Below, piece by piece: positions 55,655-64,000 of a stretch of DNA of 64,000 nt (positions are counted from its first letter, which is position 1; each line of letters opens with the position of its first letter). The DNA comes from Cucurbitaria berberidis CBS 394.84 (Eukaryota > Ascomycota > Dothideomycetes > Pleosporales > Cucurbitariaceae): the NCBI RefSeq assembly GCF_010015615.1, contig NW_024468937.1:1723745-1787744 (forward strand), read 5' to 3'. The translations under genes and the position numbers were made by a program. The notes beneath the pieces are model-generated. The model did not search any database. It was not told where the DNA came from and was given only the letters and a program-made list of their open reading frames with translations.

Positions 55655-57538
55655 TCAGTCAAGCTTCAGCGCTTCCACACCCTTCATCTGCAGGCGTTCT
55701 AGCATTCCACCAATAACGGTTCCACACCTGTGTTCTCTCCCCTCATCCACCTTCTCCATCCACGTCCTCGTCTTCCCCAGCATGTCCTCTCCATCGCCGT
55801 GCTTGCCCCCTTCTTTGATGTTGGTGAAGAACATCCTCCTCTTCCGCTCATCCAACTTCTCCCAAACAGCCGAGCCCTTTGTGCGTTCAGCGTTTGGGTC
55901 GAGGTGCTTGATAAACGAGATGAAGTAGTCGCTGATCTCGTTGGGACGCTTGACCATGACTTGTCCCACGGTGCCGGCGTGTTTGGTGCCGAATCCGTTG
56001 TGGATGTCTGGGCCCCACATCACGTCCCATTGGTATTGGTAGGTGGGTACGGAGGAGGGGTTGTATGTGCCCATGGCATTCGAGGCTAGGTAAGTAGGGC
56101 AGATGTATCGGATATCGCCTTGTGCCTTGGATATAGCATCCCAGTATTTCCCGCTGTCGGGCCAGTGGCGCTCATTCGGGTATGTCTTTACCAGCAAATT
56201 GAGGTCCTCGTCTGTGAGCAGCGGGTAGTGGTCTGCAAGGTAGGATCTGAAGTCCCCTTCGCTGTCTGTGAACTTCTTTACTTGGTCTGATCCTTCATTG
56301 GTTGTGAATCCAAAGATTGTAGGGACCTTGGCGTAGTGGTTGTTCATTATGGCAGAAGGCGCTGATTCCGTCCACATGCCTCCTGCTGGCTCGGTGGTGG
56401 GCGCCCACATCCATCGTGGCGGCGTGTTGCGGCCGGGGAAGGACATGGGGTAATTCTCGTAATAAAGATCTCCCGGGCTTGAGTTCCGTACGCAGGTAAT
56501 GTCGGTGCAGTTCAGCCCACCAGCCACTTCTTTCCAGAACTTCTCTGCCTGGCTTGGTGTGAAGAACGTAGGACTCGCCGGGCTCTGTGCAATCGCTCCG
56601 TGGAACAAGGGTTTCCTCCCAGTTCCAGGAACCGGGTAGTAGTTATCTCCCTCGTTGGCCGTGAGCTGCAGCAACACTGAGGCACCACCCGCACTCGTGC
56701 CCATCAAGATGACACGATCCGGGTTCCCTCCAAAGTATCGAATATACTTTTGTACCCACTCTAGCGCGGCCCTCTGATCCCGCAGCCCGTTATTATAGTC
56801 CCCGTCCTTGGCAATCTCTTCTCCAGATAAGAAGCCGTAGATGCCGTTGCGGTAGTACATTGTCACCAGGATGATGCCTTTGTCCAGCTTCCCATCTCTG
56901 CCCTTCTCTCGGCGACTCTTCATTACCATCTCCCCACCATTACTGCGTCCCGGTAGATGAAATCCTCCCCCGGGGATATTAACCAAGACAGGTAGATCGT
57001 CGCCGGCCTCAGCATCAATCGGCGTGAAAACATTCAGACTCAGACAGTCCTCTGTGAACTTTGTTTTTATCCCCAGCACATCTTCGCCTGAGATATCCTC
57101 TCTATTCCTCTGCGTCGCGTCGATTTTCTGTATCCGCGGGCACATTCCCAGGCTCCCATCCCATACCAATGGCCCTTGTCCATCTCCTCCGCTGCCTCTA
57201 CTAAGCCCATATGTGCGATTCACAGGCTGTGGGCCTCGAAATCTATTCTTTCCTCCCGCGTTCGCTGCATACGGTATATTCCAATAGAACCTGATTTTAT
57301 CCGAGACATTGGGTTTGATCGCCAAGTAATCGAGTTCAACGATATACGGGTCGTCTGGATTCTTGGGGGGCGCAGAGAAGGCAGGTGCGGGCCTTGCCGT
57401 GAGCGGTGGTATCCAGTCGGTGGTGGGACGCAGATCGGGCGAGTAGAGGAAGGCGAAGGTAAAGGATAGGATGACGACAGCTGCAAGGCCAAGAATTATG
57501 CGGCGGTCAAATATGAGGCTTGATTTCAGTATCGCCAT
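55655..57538 (-). CDS. Type-B carboxylesterase, N-terminally membrane-anchored, 627 aa
   Basis: Alpha/beta-hydrolase of the carboxylesterase/cholinesterase family; the substrate is not known. Single exon. The start is the ATG in ACCATGG; the frame extends three codons upstream without an ATG. An N-terminal hydrophobic helix (IILGLAAVVILSFTFAFLY) follows a basic start, so it is probably a type II anchor rather than a cleaved signal. The oxyanion loop NIPGGGFHLPG and the nucleophile motif GTSAGGAS (Ser near 282) are intact, as is the EDCLSLNVFTP signature. The acid residue is probably the Glu of TNEGSDQ and the His lies in GFGTKHAGTV. Several N-glycosylation sequons support a secretory location. 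Confidence 0.92.
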   Translation of the reverse strand: MAILKSSLIFDRRIILGLAAVVILSFTFAFLYSPDLRPTTDWIPPLTARPAPAFSAPPKNPDDPYIVELDYLAIKPNVSDKIRFYWNIPYAANAGGKNRFRGPQPVNRTYGLSRGSGGDGQGPLVWDGSLGMCPRIQKIDATQRNREDISGEDVLGIKTKFTEDCLSLNVFTPIDAEAGDDLPVLVNIPGGGFHLPGRSNGGEMVMKSRREKGRDGKLDKGIILVTMYYRNGIYGFLSGEEIAKDGDYNNGLRDQRAALEWVQKYIRYFGGNPDRVILMGTSAGGASVLLQLTANEGDNYYPVPGTGRKPLFHGAIAQSPASPTFFTPSQAEKFWKEVAGGLNCTDITCVRNSSPGDLYYENYPMSFPGRNTPPRWMWAPTTEPAGGMWTESAPSAIMNNHYAKVPTIFGFTTNEGSDQVKKFTDSEGDFRSYLADHYPLLTDEDLNLLVKTYPNERHWPDSGKYWDAISKAQGDIRYICPTYLASNAMGTYNPSSVPTYQYQWDVMWGPDIHNGFGTKHAGTVGQVMVKRPNEISDYFISFIKHLDPNAERTKGSAVWEKLDERKRRMFFTNIKEGGKHGDGEDMLGKTRTWMEKVDEGREHRCGTVIGGMLERLQMKGVEALKLD

Positions 57539-58271
57539 GGTAGGCAAACGCGAGGAAGAGAGCGTGCTAGAGGGTCGCGTGCACGGTCGGCGGAAGGACG
57601 AGTTGATCTTGGGAAGGACGAGGTCTGCATCGGCGCCTTGATGGGAAGACTTGGAAGAAGCTCAAGAGGGAAGCTCAGCGGAGAGGGTGAACGAGGCGTC
57701 CAGCGCAAGACCTGCTGTCGACGCGACTCCATGTCTTCAACTTCCCTGCCCTTGCGACGCGGGATGACGGAAGAGGCTAATGGAGGCGGAAATCGGCATG
57801 TATCTCCCTTGGCGCTGACGCGTATCGTAACTAGAGACCGATGGGGCAGGGATAAGATATTCTATCAAAAGCAACTCAAGTTTATACATGCAATACAATT
57901 GGTAGTGGTGAGGAGATCAAGCGGTCCAGCTCCGGACGTAACCCGTGGGGTGAGAGCTTCGGTTATATCCGCCTGGTAGCGCTTATGAGGGCGCCTTACC
58001 CGCGGGCATCGTGTTATCATATAGTGATGCCAAACATGGCTGCCCAGATGGGATTTAACAATATCATCCATCTAATATCTGAGGTATCTAAGTCTCATAC
58101 AAAAAATGCCCAAAAGGTCCAGCCTCTACTCATGACGCATACGTCAAGTATTCCAATCGCTCAAACGCCAGCAATGCAAACATTGAAACCCAAACAGGGG
58201 CATCTCCAAAACAGCCCAAGGGCAGACGATTAAGAATAGTCGCCCGAAAACTCTCAATGATCAATGGGAAC
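57539..58271. other. Intergenic
   Basis: Promoter of the carboxylesterase gene and 3' flank of the long acidic-protein gene. Short frames on both strands carry no signal. Confidence 0.45.
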
Positions 58272-61200
58272 TTAAATTCTCCCACCCTCAACAATTTCCC
58301 TTCCAATTAATTCCAACTCCCCACTCTCAGCCGTTCGTCTACGCTCCAGTACCCATCTCCCCTCTCCCGCTTCGTCATGTTCCCTGACATAAGTAACGCT
58401 GTCCGCCGCACTTCCCTTTCGCGAATGACCGCCTCGCCATCCACTCCCGCTCGGCGTTATTGGCGAGGAGTTCGAGATAGGGGATATGAGGCCCATAGAC
58501 TGGCGGCGAGGAGCAGTGGATGTGGAGGCAGTCGCCGAAGGCGATGAGACAGAGGTGTCTATTGACGGAGGCAATGACATTCTTTGTTGAGGCACGAATG
58601 GTGAGCTTAGAGGCACGCCATATGGTGACATGGGTAGGGGTATATCAGATGGAGAGGCTAGGGCGCTATGCAACGGCGACTGCGTATTATGCTGAGCATG
58701 TAGTTCTGATATCGGAGGAAGTAGTGGGTTGTCTGTTGCAAAGAGGTGGCTGGCTGGGCGTGAGAGCGACTTATAATCGCTGGCTGTGAGCGTTGGGCTT
58801 CCAGGTCGCTCATGCCCATCGCTATCCTCGTTTTCGTCGTCGTCGTCGTAGACCGCATTGACAGCATCCATCAATCCCTCGTCATCTTCTTCTTCATTGC
58901 CTTCCAAGTCATCCGTGATATTTGCGGACTCGTCGCTTTCAAGCTCGCTTTCGTTGTGCTCTTTCATGCGATTGCCTGCAGCACTAGCTGTTCTCGGGTA
59001 GAGCTGCATGCCCATTGGCGATGAATTACGCGGACTTTGTGACGTGCTACCCGGTAGGCTGGCAGCACTTCCACCAAACGCGCCTTTTCGTAGTTTTATC
59101 AGGGAGTCAAGGCTCATATCCTCCTCTTCCGGCCATCCATACGGACTCATTCGTGCAAGTTGTGCTAGAGCAGGACTCTGAATCGGTTGCTGTCCGTCGC
59201 GGAAGTGATTCAGACTGATGAACGAGTTGCGTGTGCTGTATTCGCTGCGCTCCGTAATGGGCGTTAAGTTTGGCTCTCGCACAGCATTACGGCCACTGAC
59301 AGTACGACCGAGGCCAGAAGGTCCAAAGAAACCGCCCCAGGCGCTCGGTGCTTCACCAACTGCAGACGGATAGAAGCCAAACTCTTGCCCATAAAAGCCT
59401 TCGTCATCGTATGCCAATGCCTCAGCATTAGCAGCAGCAATTATGGGGTCGTCTTCTAGCGCCGAGTCAAAATCGCTATAGTCGTAGTCATCAACATAGC
59501 TAGAGCTCATGCCAAAACCGTCATCGTCCGGTGGGAAAACATCTGTGTCTAAACTGAAGCGACCGTCATCAGGGACCAGGCTGGGGCGCGAGTTGCTCAA
59601 TGAGAAGTCGTCAACATCAGACCTGGGCTGTCCTGCATCAGTACTCGCTTTTCTAGCGAAACGTCCGGCAGCTTCAGCACGGTTGGCAGCATCAGCGAGT
59701 GCGCCATGGTAGGCATCCATGTTGTTGAAGTCGGGCAACGTGTGTTGCGCCGCAACAGACGTCTTGTGGGCCAGCGAAGGCTCAGACTTCTCCAGCTGCT
59801 TAAAAACGGCGTCGTCATCCGCGTCGTAGTCTGTCTCTGAACTAAAGAGCTCCGGAGGGCGGAGTACAGGTGGACTGGCTGCGTCTAACACTGGCGTAAA
59901 CTTGACTTTCTTCTCGTACAGTGGCCCATTGGGATCATCAAAAACGGTTTCGTCGAACTCTGCGGCATCACCGTCTTCCTGATCACCGATGAGACCGTCG
60001 TCGAAGTACATGTCATCGTCGAGGCCATTGTTACCTGGGCTCGGCTCATTGTGTTCAGTGTGACCAGGGCCTGTAGGCGCATCGAAGAGATGGGATGGGG
60101 AAGGATCGCCAAGCTCATTTTGGAAGCCAATCGACCCTAGCCCATGTGTATCGTGGCCTGAGACATCTTGTCCGCTGGGTTGACTACTGAACGCCTGAAG
60201 TTGATACTGCTGAAGCATCGCTTCAGACATGGCAAACCCAATAGGGTTACCGTGCAGATCAACCGGTGTTTGAAGCTGCCCGGATGGGTTCACTGGGCTC
60301 AAAAGGCTGTTCATCCCAGGCTGTATCGATAAAGTCGAGAAGTCAAAGGCGTTGATGCCAGAGTCTAGTGTCTGATCTCCGAGGCCTCCAAAATCATCCT
60401 CTTCACCGAGCATGGGAATCTCCTCGTCAAAGCCGTCGTCCATATCGTAGTCATCCATGCCGTATTCATCGTAGTCATCTTCGATCGTATTTGTAGACAT
60501 ACGAACCTGCTTCTCCGCTTTCTCGGCCTCTTTCGCTTTGTGCCTCTCTTCCATTAGCTTTTCTTGCGTAGAGTCACTGCCACCGGGTATCTGGAAGCTG
60601 AATCTAGACGCTCTACTACTAAAGTGTGCAGGTAATCCAGCAGGCTGGAACGATGGATCTGTAACCGAAGTAGCTCTTGAACGTGCTGAAGGTGGTGTTC
60701 TTGTAGACTTTCGCTTCCTAGGTGTGACTTCAGTGGATGCATCTGTTGGACTAGACGTTTCCTGTACTGGGGATAGAACCGAAGATGTGATAACGGGGTG
60801 ACTGTTACCGAATGCCTGAAATGGCGGCCGAGGCTTGGATAAGTATGTATCTGGTGGTGGAGGCGGGGAATCCTTGGGTAAGGGTGCAGGCGGTGGAGGT
60901 GACGGTTCGGGTGGTGCAAACTGTACCGAATTCCTTGCGAGAAAATCTTTGTTTACCAATTGCTCGGCTCTTATAGCAGCCTGTGATTCTTCATAACTCG
61001 TATCATCGTCAAAATGCTCCCGGAAGACAGGCGTATGCTCCCTATCTATCTTGGGGGGACTGACACGACCCAAGTCTTGTGGTGCTTGGTTTTCCGTGTA
61101 TGCATTGTTGTATGAGAAGTTTCTATTGATTCTAGGCGCGTTGAAGTCGTGGACAATGTGGCCTCGGATGCTGGGGTCGTAATTGTCAAGCATAGGCTGG

Positions 61201-61955
61201 ACGACTGCAGGTGCGCGGTGGGTGACGAGCGATTCATCTGATAGTGGATCCAACGTCTGTCCAGATCTCCGCCGCATCAGAAGAGACATGGGATTCCGCA
61301 GGGTGAGTCTCGACCTCCCCTTGGCGGGCGCCGCAGTGGGTGCGGTTGTAGCCTTCGAGTTGCCCGTCAGCTTCTCGCCGAGGCCACTAATCAATGATAC
61401 CTGCGATTTCGAGAAGCTCGAGTTGCTTGGGGCGAGCACCGGCCGTGTCAAATGTGTTGAAGACTGTGAGGGAGCCTCTGACCGCTGCGGGTAGTCCATG
61501 TTTTGGGGCAGGCTCAGTTCCGGCGCACCAAGGCCTGTTGGCGTGCTACCCATGGTTGACCGCGCAGAGAGAGGTTTGTTCTCATAGCTCGGCGACAGTT
61601 GTTCCTGTGCCCTCTGTGGTGGAGACAACATCCCTCGTTGCTGACTGCTTCCACCAGTTCTCGATGAAAGCTGACTGGGCGTGTATTGGGAGCTGTTGGT
61701 AGAAGCCGACTTGTCCAGCTTCGAGGCAACACGCGTAATGGGTGGTAATTGTGGGGGAAACGGCGATATGGGCGAGCTAGACGTGTAGCTGGCATTGTCG
61801 TTGAAGCGCGGCGACGAGAGGTACTCGGGGGTATGCGAGGGCGAGGGTATAGGATAGGCGGCGGGACTAGAGACAGGCTCTGGGGATGCCAGACTCGAGG
61901 CATTACGCTTTGCGTGGCCGGGCCTAAGGTAGGAGAACATGTTGGAGGGCGCCAT
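58272..61955 (-). CDS. Long disordered acidic protein, 1227 aa, unknown function
   Basis: Single uninterrupted exon of 1228 codons including stop, far too long to be chance, and Ser/Pro/Asp-rich throughout. The N-terminus starts MAPSNMFSYLRPGHAKR, then a Ser/Pro/Thr-rich stretch of about 200 residues and a basic patch (GRSRLTLRNPMSLLMRRRSG). A Pro-rich run (PPEPSPPPPAPLPKDSPPPPP) lies near 345-365. A short charged helix (MEERHKAKEAEKAEKQ) precedes acidic Asp/Tyr/Gly clusters such as DDYDEYGMDDYDMDD. Further acidic clusters fill residues about 640-1090. The C-terminus is basic (WVLERRRTAESGELELIGRE). No signal peptide, membrane helix or known domain. It looks like a conserved fungal scaffold or regulatory protein, probably phosphorylated. 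Confidence 0.82.
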   Translation of the reverse strand: MAPSNMFSYLRPGHAKRNASSLASPEPVSSPAAYPIPSPSHTPEYLSSPRFNDNASYTSSSPISPFPPQLPPITRVASKLDKSASTNSSQYTPSQLSSRTGGSSQQRGMLSPPQRAQEQLSPSYENKPLSARSTMGSTPTGLGAPELSLPQNMDYPQRSEAPSQSSTHLTRPVLAPSNSSFSKSQVSLISGLGEKLTGNSKATTAPTAAPAKGRSRLTLRNPMSLLMRRRSGQTLDPLSDESLVTHRAPAVVQPMLDNYDPSIRGHIVHDFNAPRINRNFSYNNAYTENQAPQDLGRVSPPKIDREHTPVFREHFDDDTSYEESQAAIRAEQLVNKDFLARNSVQFAPPEPSPPPPAPLPKDSPPPPPDTYLSKPRPPFQAFGNSHPVITSSVLSPVQETSSPTDASTEVTPRKRKSTRTPPSARSRATSVTDPSFQPAGLPAHFSSRASRFSFQIPGGSDSTQEKLMEERHKAKEAEKAEKQVRMSTNTIEDDYDEYGMDDYDMDDGFDEEIPMLGEEDDFGGLGDQTLDSGINAFDFSTLSIQPGMNSLLSPVNPSGQLQTPVDLHGNPIGFAMSEAMLQQYQLQAFSSQPSGQDVSGHDTHGLGSIGFQNELGDPSPSHLFDAPTGPGHTEHNEPSPGNNGLDDDMYFDDGLIGDQEDGDAAEFDETVFDDPNGPLYEKKVKFTPVLDAASPPVLRPPELFSSETDYDADDDAVFKQLEKSEPSLAHKTSVAAQHTLPDFNNMDAYHGALADAANRAEAAGRFARKASTDAGQPRSDVDDFSLSNSRPSLVPDDGRFSLDTDVFPPDDDGFGMSSSYVDDYDYSDFDSALEDDPIIAAANAEALAYDDEGFYGQEFGFYPSAVGEAPSAWGGFFGPSGLGRTVSGRNAVREPNLTPITERSEYSTRNSFISLNHFRDGQQPIQSPALAQLARMSPYGWPEEEDMSLDSLIKLRKGAFGGSAASLPGSTSQSPRNSSPMGMQLYPRTASAAGNRMKEHNESELESDESANITDDLEGNEEEDDEGLMDAVNAVYDDDDENEDSDGHERPGSPTLTASDYKSLSRPASHLFATDNPLLPPISELHAQHNTQSPLHSALASPSDIPLPMSPYGVPLSSPFVPQQRMSLPPSIDTSVSSPSATASTSTAPRRQSMGLISPISNSSPITPSGSGWRGGHSRKGSAADSVTYVREHDEAGEGRWVLERRRTAESGELELIGREIVEGGRI

Positions 61956-62903
61956 GCTGGGATGGTGTCGCCGCGCGGCCGCTATTGCGTTGCTTCTACG
62001 CGGCGGCGGGAAAGGACTGGCTACCAGTCTACGCTGGTAGTAGAGTAGGTATAGTGCCTCTCAGCGAGGCCATGCGCCAAAGGGCACCATCACAGGGCGT
62101 CGAGACGGCGGAGGGCGCGCGGTTGAGGGTCTATCAGACTGTGATTGGAAAAGTTGAGAATGCGATTCCGGCGTCGCACAGTTTCGGAAAGGCAAGCGGA
62201 ATGGGTTGCGATCGACTCAATGGGAGAGCTGCTAGGCATAGGCTAAGTGTCGCGCAGCACCTTGGCCGTCTCGTGGTAGGTAGGGTTTGCTGCTGTCGTG
62301 CTCGTCCTTGGTAGTGGTGGTGTGGCCAGCTGCTGCTGCTGCTCTCCCAACACCAAGCTTCATGCATATGCAGGGATCAGCCCGCTTGCGTCTCACTCGA
62401 TGCTGACTAGCAACGTCTACTTTCTTTGGAACTCGAGTGTGCTTTACCATGGACGCCTTGACTCTTCGCAATGTCCACAGTCTCGAATAGCGGGAATAAG
62501 ACATTTTGGTCAAGACCCGACGATCGATACCAGTCTCCTATGACGTTTGGGCTAACTAGCGTAGGCGGGTATGCTGTGCGAGCTTACTAAACTAAACTAT
62601 GGCCCCGCGCCCGCACTAGACACATCATATCATGGAGGAAGGATCAGAGCATGTAGTCTAAGAGTATACTAGGCATTAAGTAACAAGTTGTGCAGCTTCA
62701 TAACTCGCTCATAGCGAAGGCGAATCAAGCAAGTCGTTTCCCTCCCCTTGACTTCATAGGCCTGCCCAGCGTCCCCACCGCCCTCTTGTTGACACTTCTC
62801 CTACTCACCGCCTCTCCGACAGTCCACGTTGGCTCCGGATCTGGCGCATTCAACGCAGTGTTATCTAGGGGTGGGGTCAGTGTGTGCCTCACGTCCAGTT
62901 CGT
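61956..62903. other. Intergenic
   Basis: Upstream region of the long acidic-protein gene and 3' flank of the carboxypeptidase gene. It contains a NotI-type GCGGCCGC site at 61976-61983 and a CTG microsatellite near 62330-62343. No gene or RNA recognised. Confidence 0.45.
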
Positions 62904-64000
62904 TTACTCGGGTAGCTTACAAGTCGCATTCTTAGGTGTGACATCAAATTGTACCGTCGCATTGCCCTCTCGATACGTGCTTGTGGGGGTTCCCTTAGTC
63001 AAATACTTGTCGGTTATGTTCTCCTTGCCAGTTGCAATATCAACCTGCTTCAAAGCGCGCTCAAAGATTTCGAGCGAGGCGAGCGGCTGGTAGAAGGGGA
63101 CTTCGTGGCCTGACTCGTAGATGCGGAGAAAGGAGAAAAGTCCGGATTGCTTCACTTGCCCGTGAACGATGCCGTCTGAAGTCGAGATATTAACAAAACC
63201 GGCGTCGCAATATCCATCCGCGTTGATCATATCTGCCACGACCTGGCCACCAAGCCAGTTGCAGTTGTAGTCACTGCATGTCGGTAAGCATTGTAAGAGT
63301 CAAGGGGTTCCGTGACTTACGCATCGCCATAGTAAAGCATAACTTGCACACCCGCGTCCAGCAACTTGCGACATGCCTCAATAGTTCCAGACTCACGATC
63401 GTCATCACCAGTGTTGGTGAACGCTGAAGAGACTGTGCTGGAACTTTCAGAGAAGTTCTGGTAAGCACCGATCGCCTTTTGCACCTCTGGTGTGTTTAGA
63501 TAGTCCACATAGTACGAATACGGGAACGGGTCTGGGGTGAGGTATCGCATATCGTACTCATCCCTGCCAGAATATATATCGTACAGGTTTTCGACCTTGT
63601 TGGCGCAGAAGCTATCCGCACGGGCACAGATTGAGTTTTGGCCTGTCGCATAGCAGTCCCTCGTTTGATCGAGACAATTGCCTTCGCCATATAGATTGTT
63701 GTACCACTCCGCCTTGACTGTGTCGTTGTATGGGTCGTAGTCGTACGTATTTCCAGGAAACACGGAGAAGTTATAATACGCTTGGTATTGGGTGAGCGGA
63801 TCAAACCATCCATTGCCGATCAGAACATTCTTCAGGTCAATCTTGTGGGCGCCAGAAATGTTCTTCGCGTTTTGATCGAGGAAGTAGGCTACAACACATT
63901 AATAATTCAACTTCCAAAAGACCCAGCATACTCACAGTTAAAGACAGGCGCATAATGACCTCCGTAGCTCTCAGTGGTGAAGCTGAAGCCATTACGAGCG
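62904..64000 (-). CDS. Serine carboxypeptidase (S10 family), N-terminal part beyond window
   Basis: C-terminal part of a secreted or vacuolar carboxypeptidase that removes single residues from peptide C-termini. Partial: the 5' end lies right of the window. Visible exons are 64000-63936, 63888-63321 and 63273-62904, with two 47-nt introns. The S10 serine motif ESYGGHY lies in the first visible exon, the Asp motif in YYGDADYNCNW (split by an intron) and the His motif in YESGHEVPFYQP, so the whole triad is present. Cys-rich segments (GNCLDQTRDCY, ICARADSFCAN) and several N-glycosylation sequons fit a secretory enzyme. The ending CKLPE shows no ER-retention or GPI signal. Confidence 0.93.

Noticed and set aside
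1..64000. Secondary-metabolite cluster suggested by Zn2Cys6 factor, MFS, SDR and esterase genes
   Set aside because: No backbone synthase, and the regulator is of the purine-utilisation type; the genes are interspersed with housekeeping genes.
1..64000. tRNA genes, 5S rRNA, CRISPR arrays
   Set aside because: GTTCGA-like words were checked (for example near 8694, 30093 and 50181) and none sits in a cloverleaf; no regularly spaced repeats were seen.

Overview
The window is filamentous-ascomycete nuclear DNA. Most genes contain several short introns of about 40-100 nt with GT..AG ends and CTAAC-like branch sites. The products are fungal: a kinesin-1 heavy chain, Rad6, a UaY-type Zn2Cys6 regulator, a NACHT-type NLR-like protein, a DUF7025-type AAA ATPase and a Ser/Thr-rich membrane protein. 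Gene style suggests Dothideomycetes, probably Pleosporales; that placement is inference. I built exon structures by hand, and every complete model sums to a multiple of three with intact splice sites. There is no sign of a secondary-metabolite cluster, prophage, CRISPR array or rRNA operon.

Left part (1-20 kb): a small protein of unknown function (+), kinesin-1 heavy chain (-), Rad6 E2 (-), choline sulfatase (-), a gene-poor stretch of about 3.9 kb, a mitochondrial DEAD-box helicase with a Gly/Arg-rich tail (-), an unrecognised single-pass membrane protein (-), and an AAA+ ATPase (-). The ATPase is head-to-head with the next gene.

Middle (20-47 kb): a 1603-residue NLR-like protein (+), the purine-utilisation activator UaY (-), an MFS transporter (-), a 3.4-kb gene-free interval, an inactive-E2-like protein resembling AKTIP/FTS (+), a VWA-like protein (+), a mucin-like single-pass membrane protein (-) and a short-chain dehydrogenase (-).

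Right part (47-64 kb): the mitochondrial Obg GTPase Mtg2 (+), a U6 snRNA gene (+) with its own TATA box and a downstream B-box-like element, a nearly identical inverted copy of the 3' half of U6, a SLIP-GC-like large GTPase (-), a membrane-anchored type-B carboxylesterase (-), a long disordered acidic protein (-) and a serine carboxypeptidase cut by the window edge (-).

Most genes look like independent housekeeping or accessory loci rather than one pathway. The most interesting features are the U6 locus with its inverted duplicate beside a GC-rich tandem repeat and a possible transposon relic, the divergent AAA ATPase/NLR pair, and the co-occurrence of kinesin-1 with a candidate FTS subunit of the endosome-motor adaptor.
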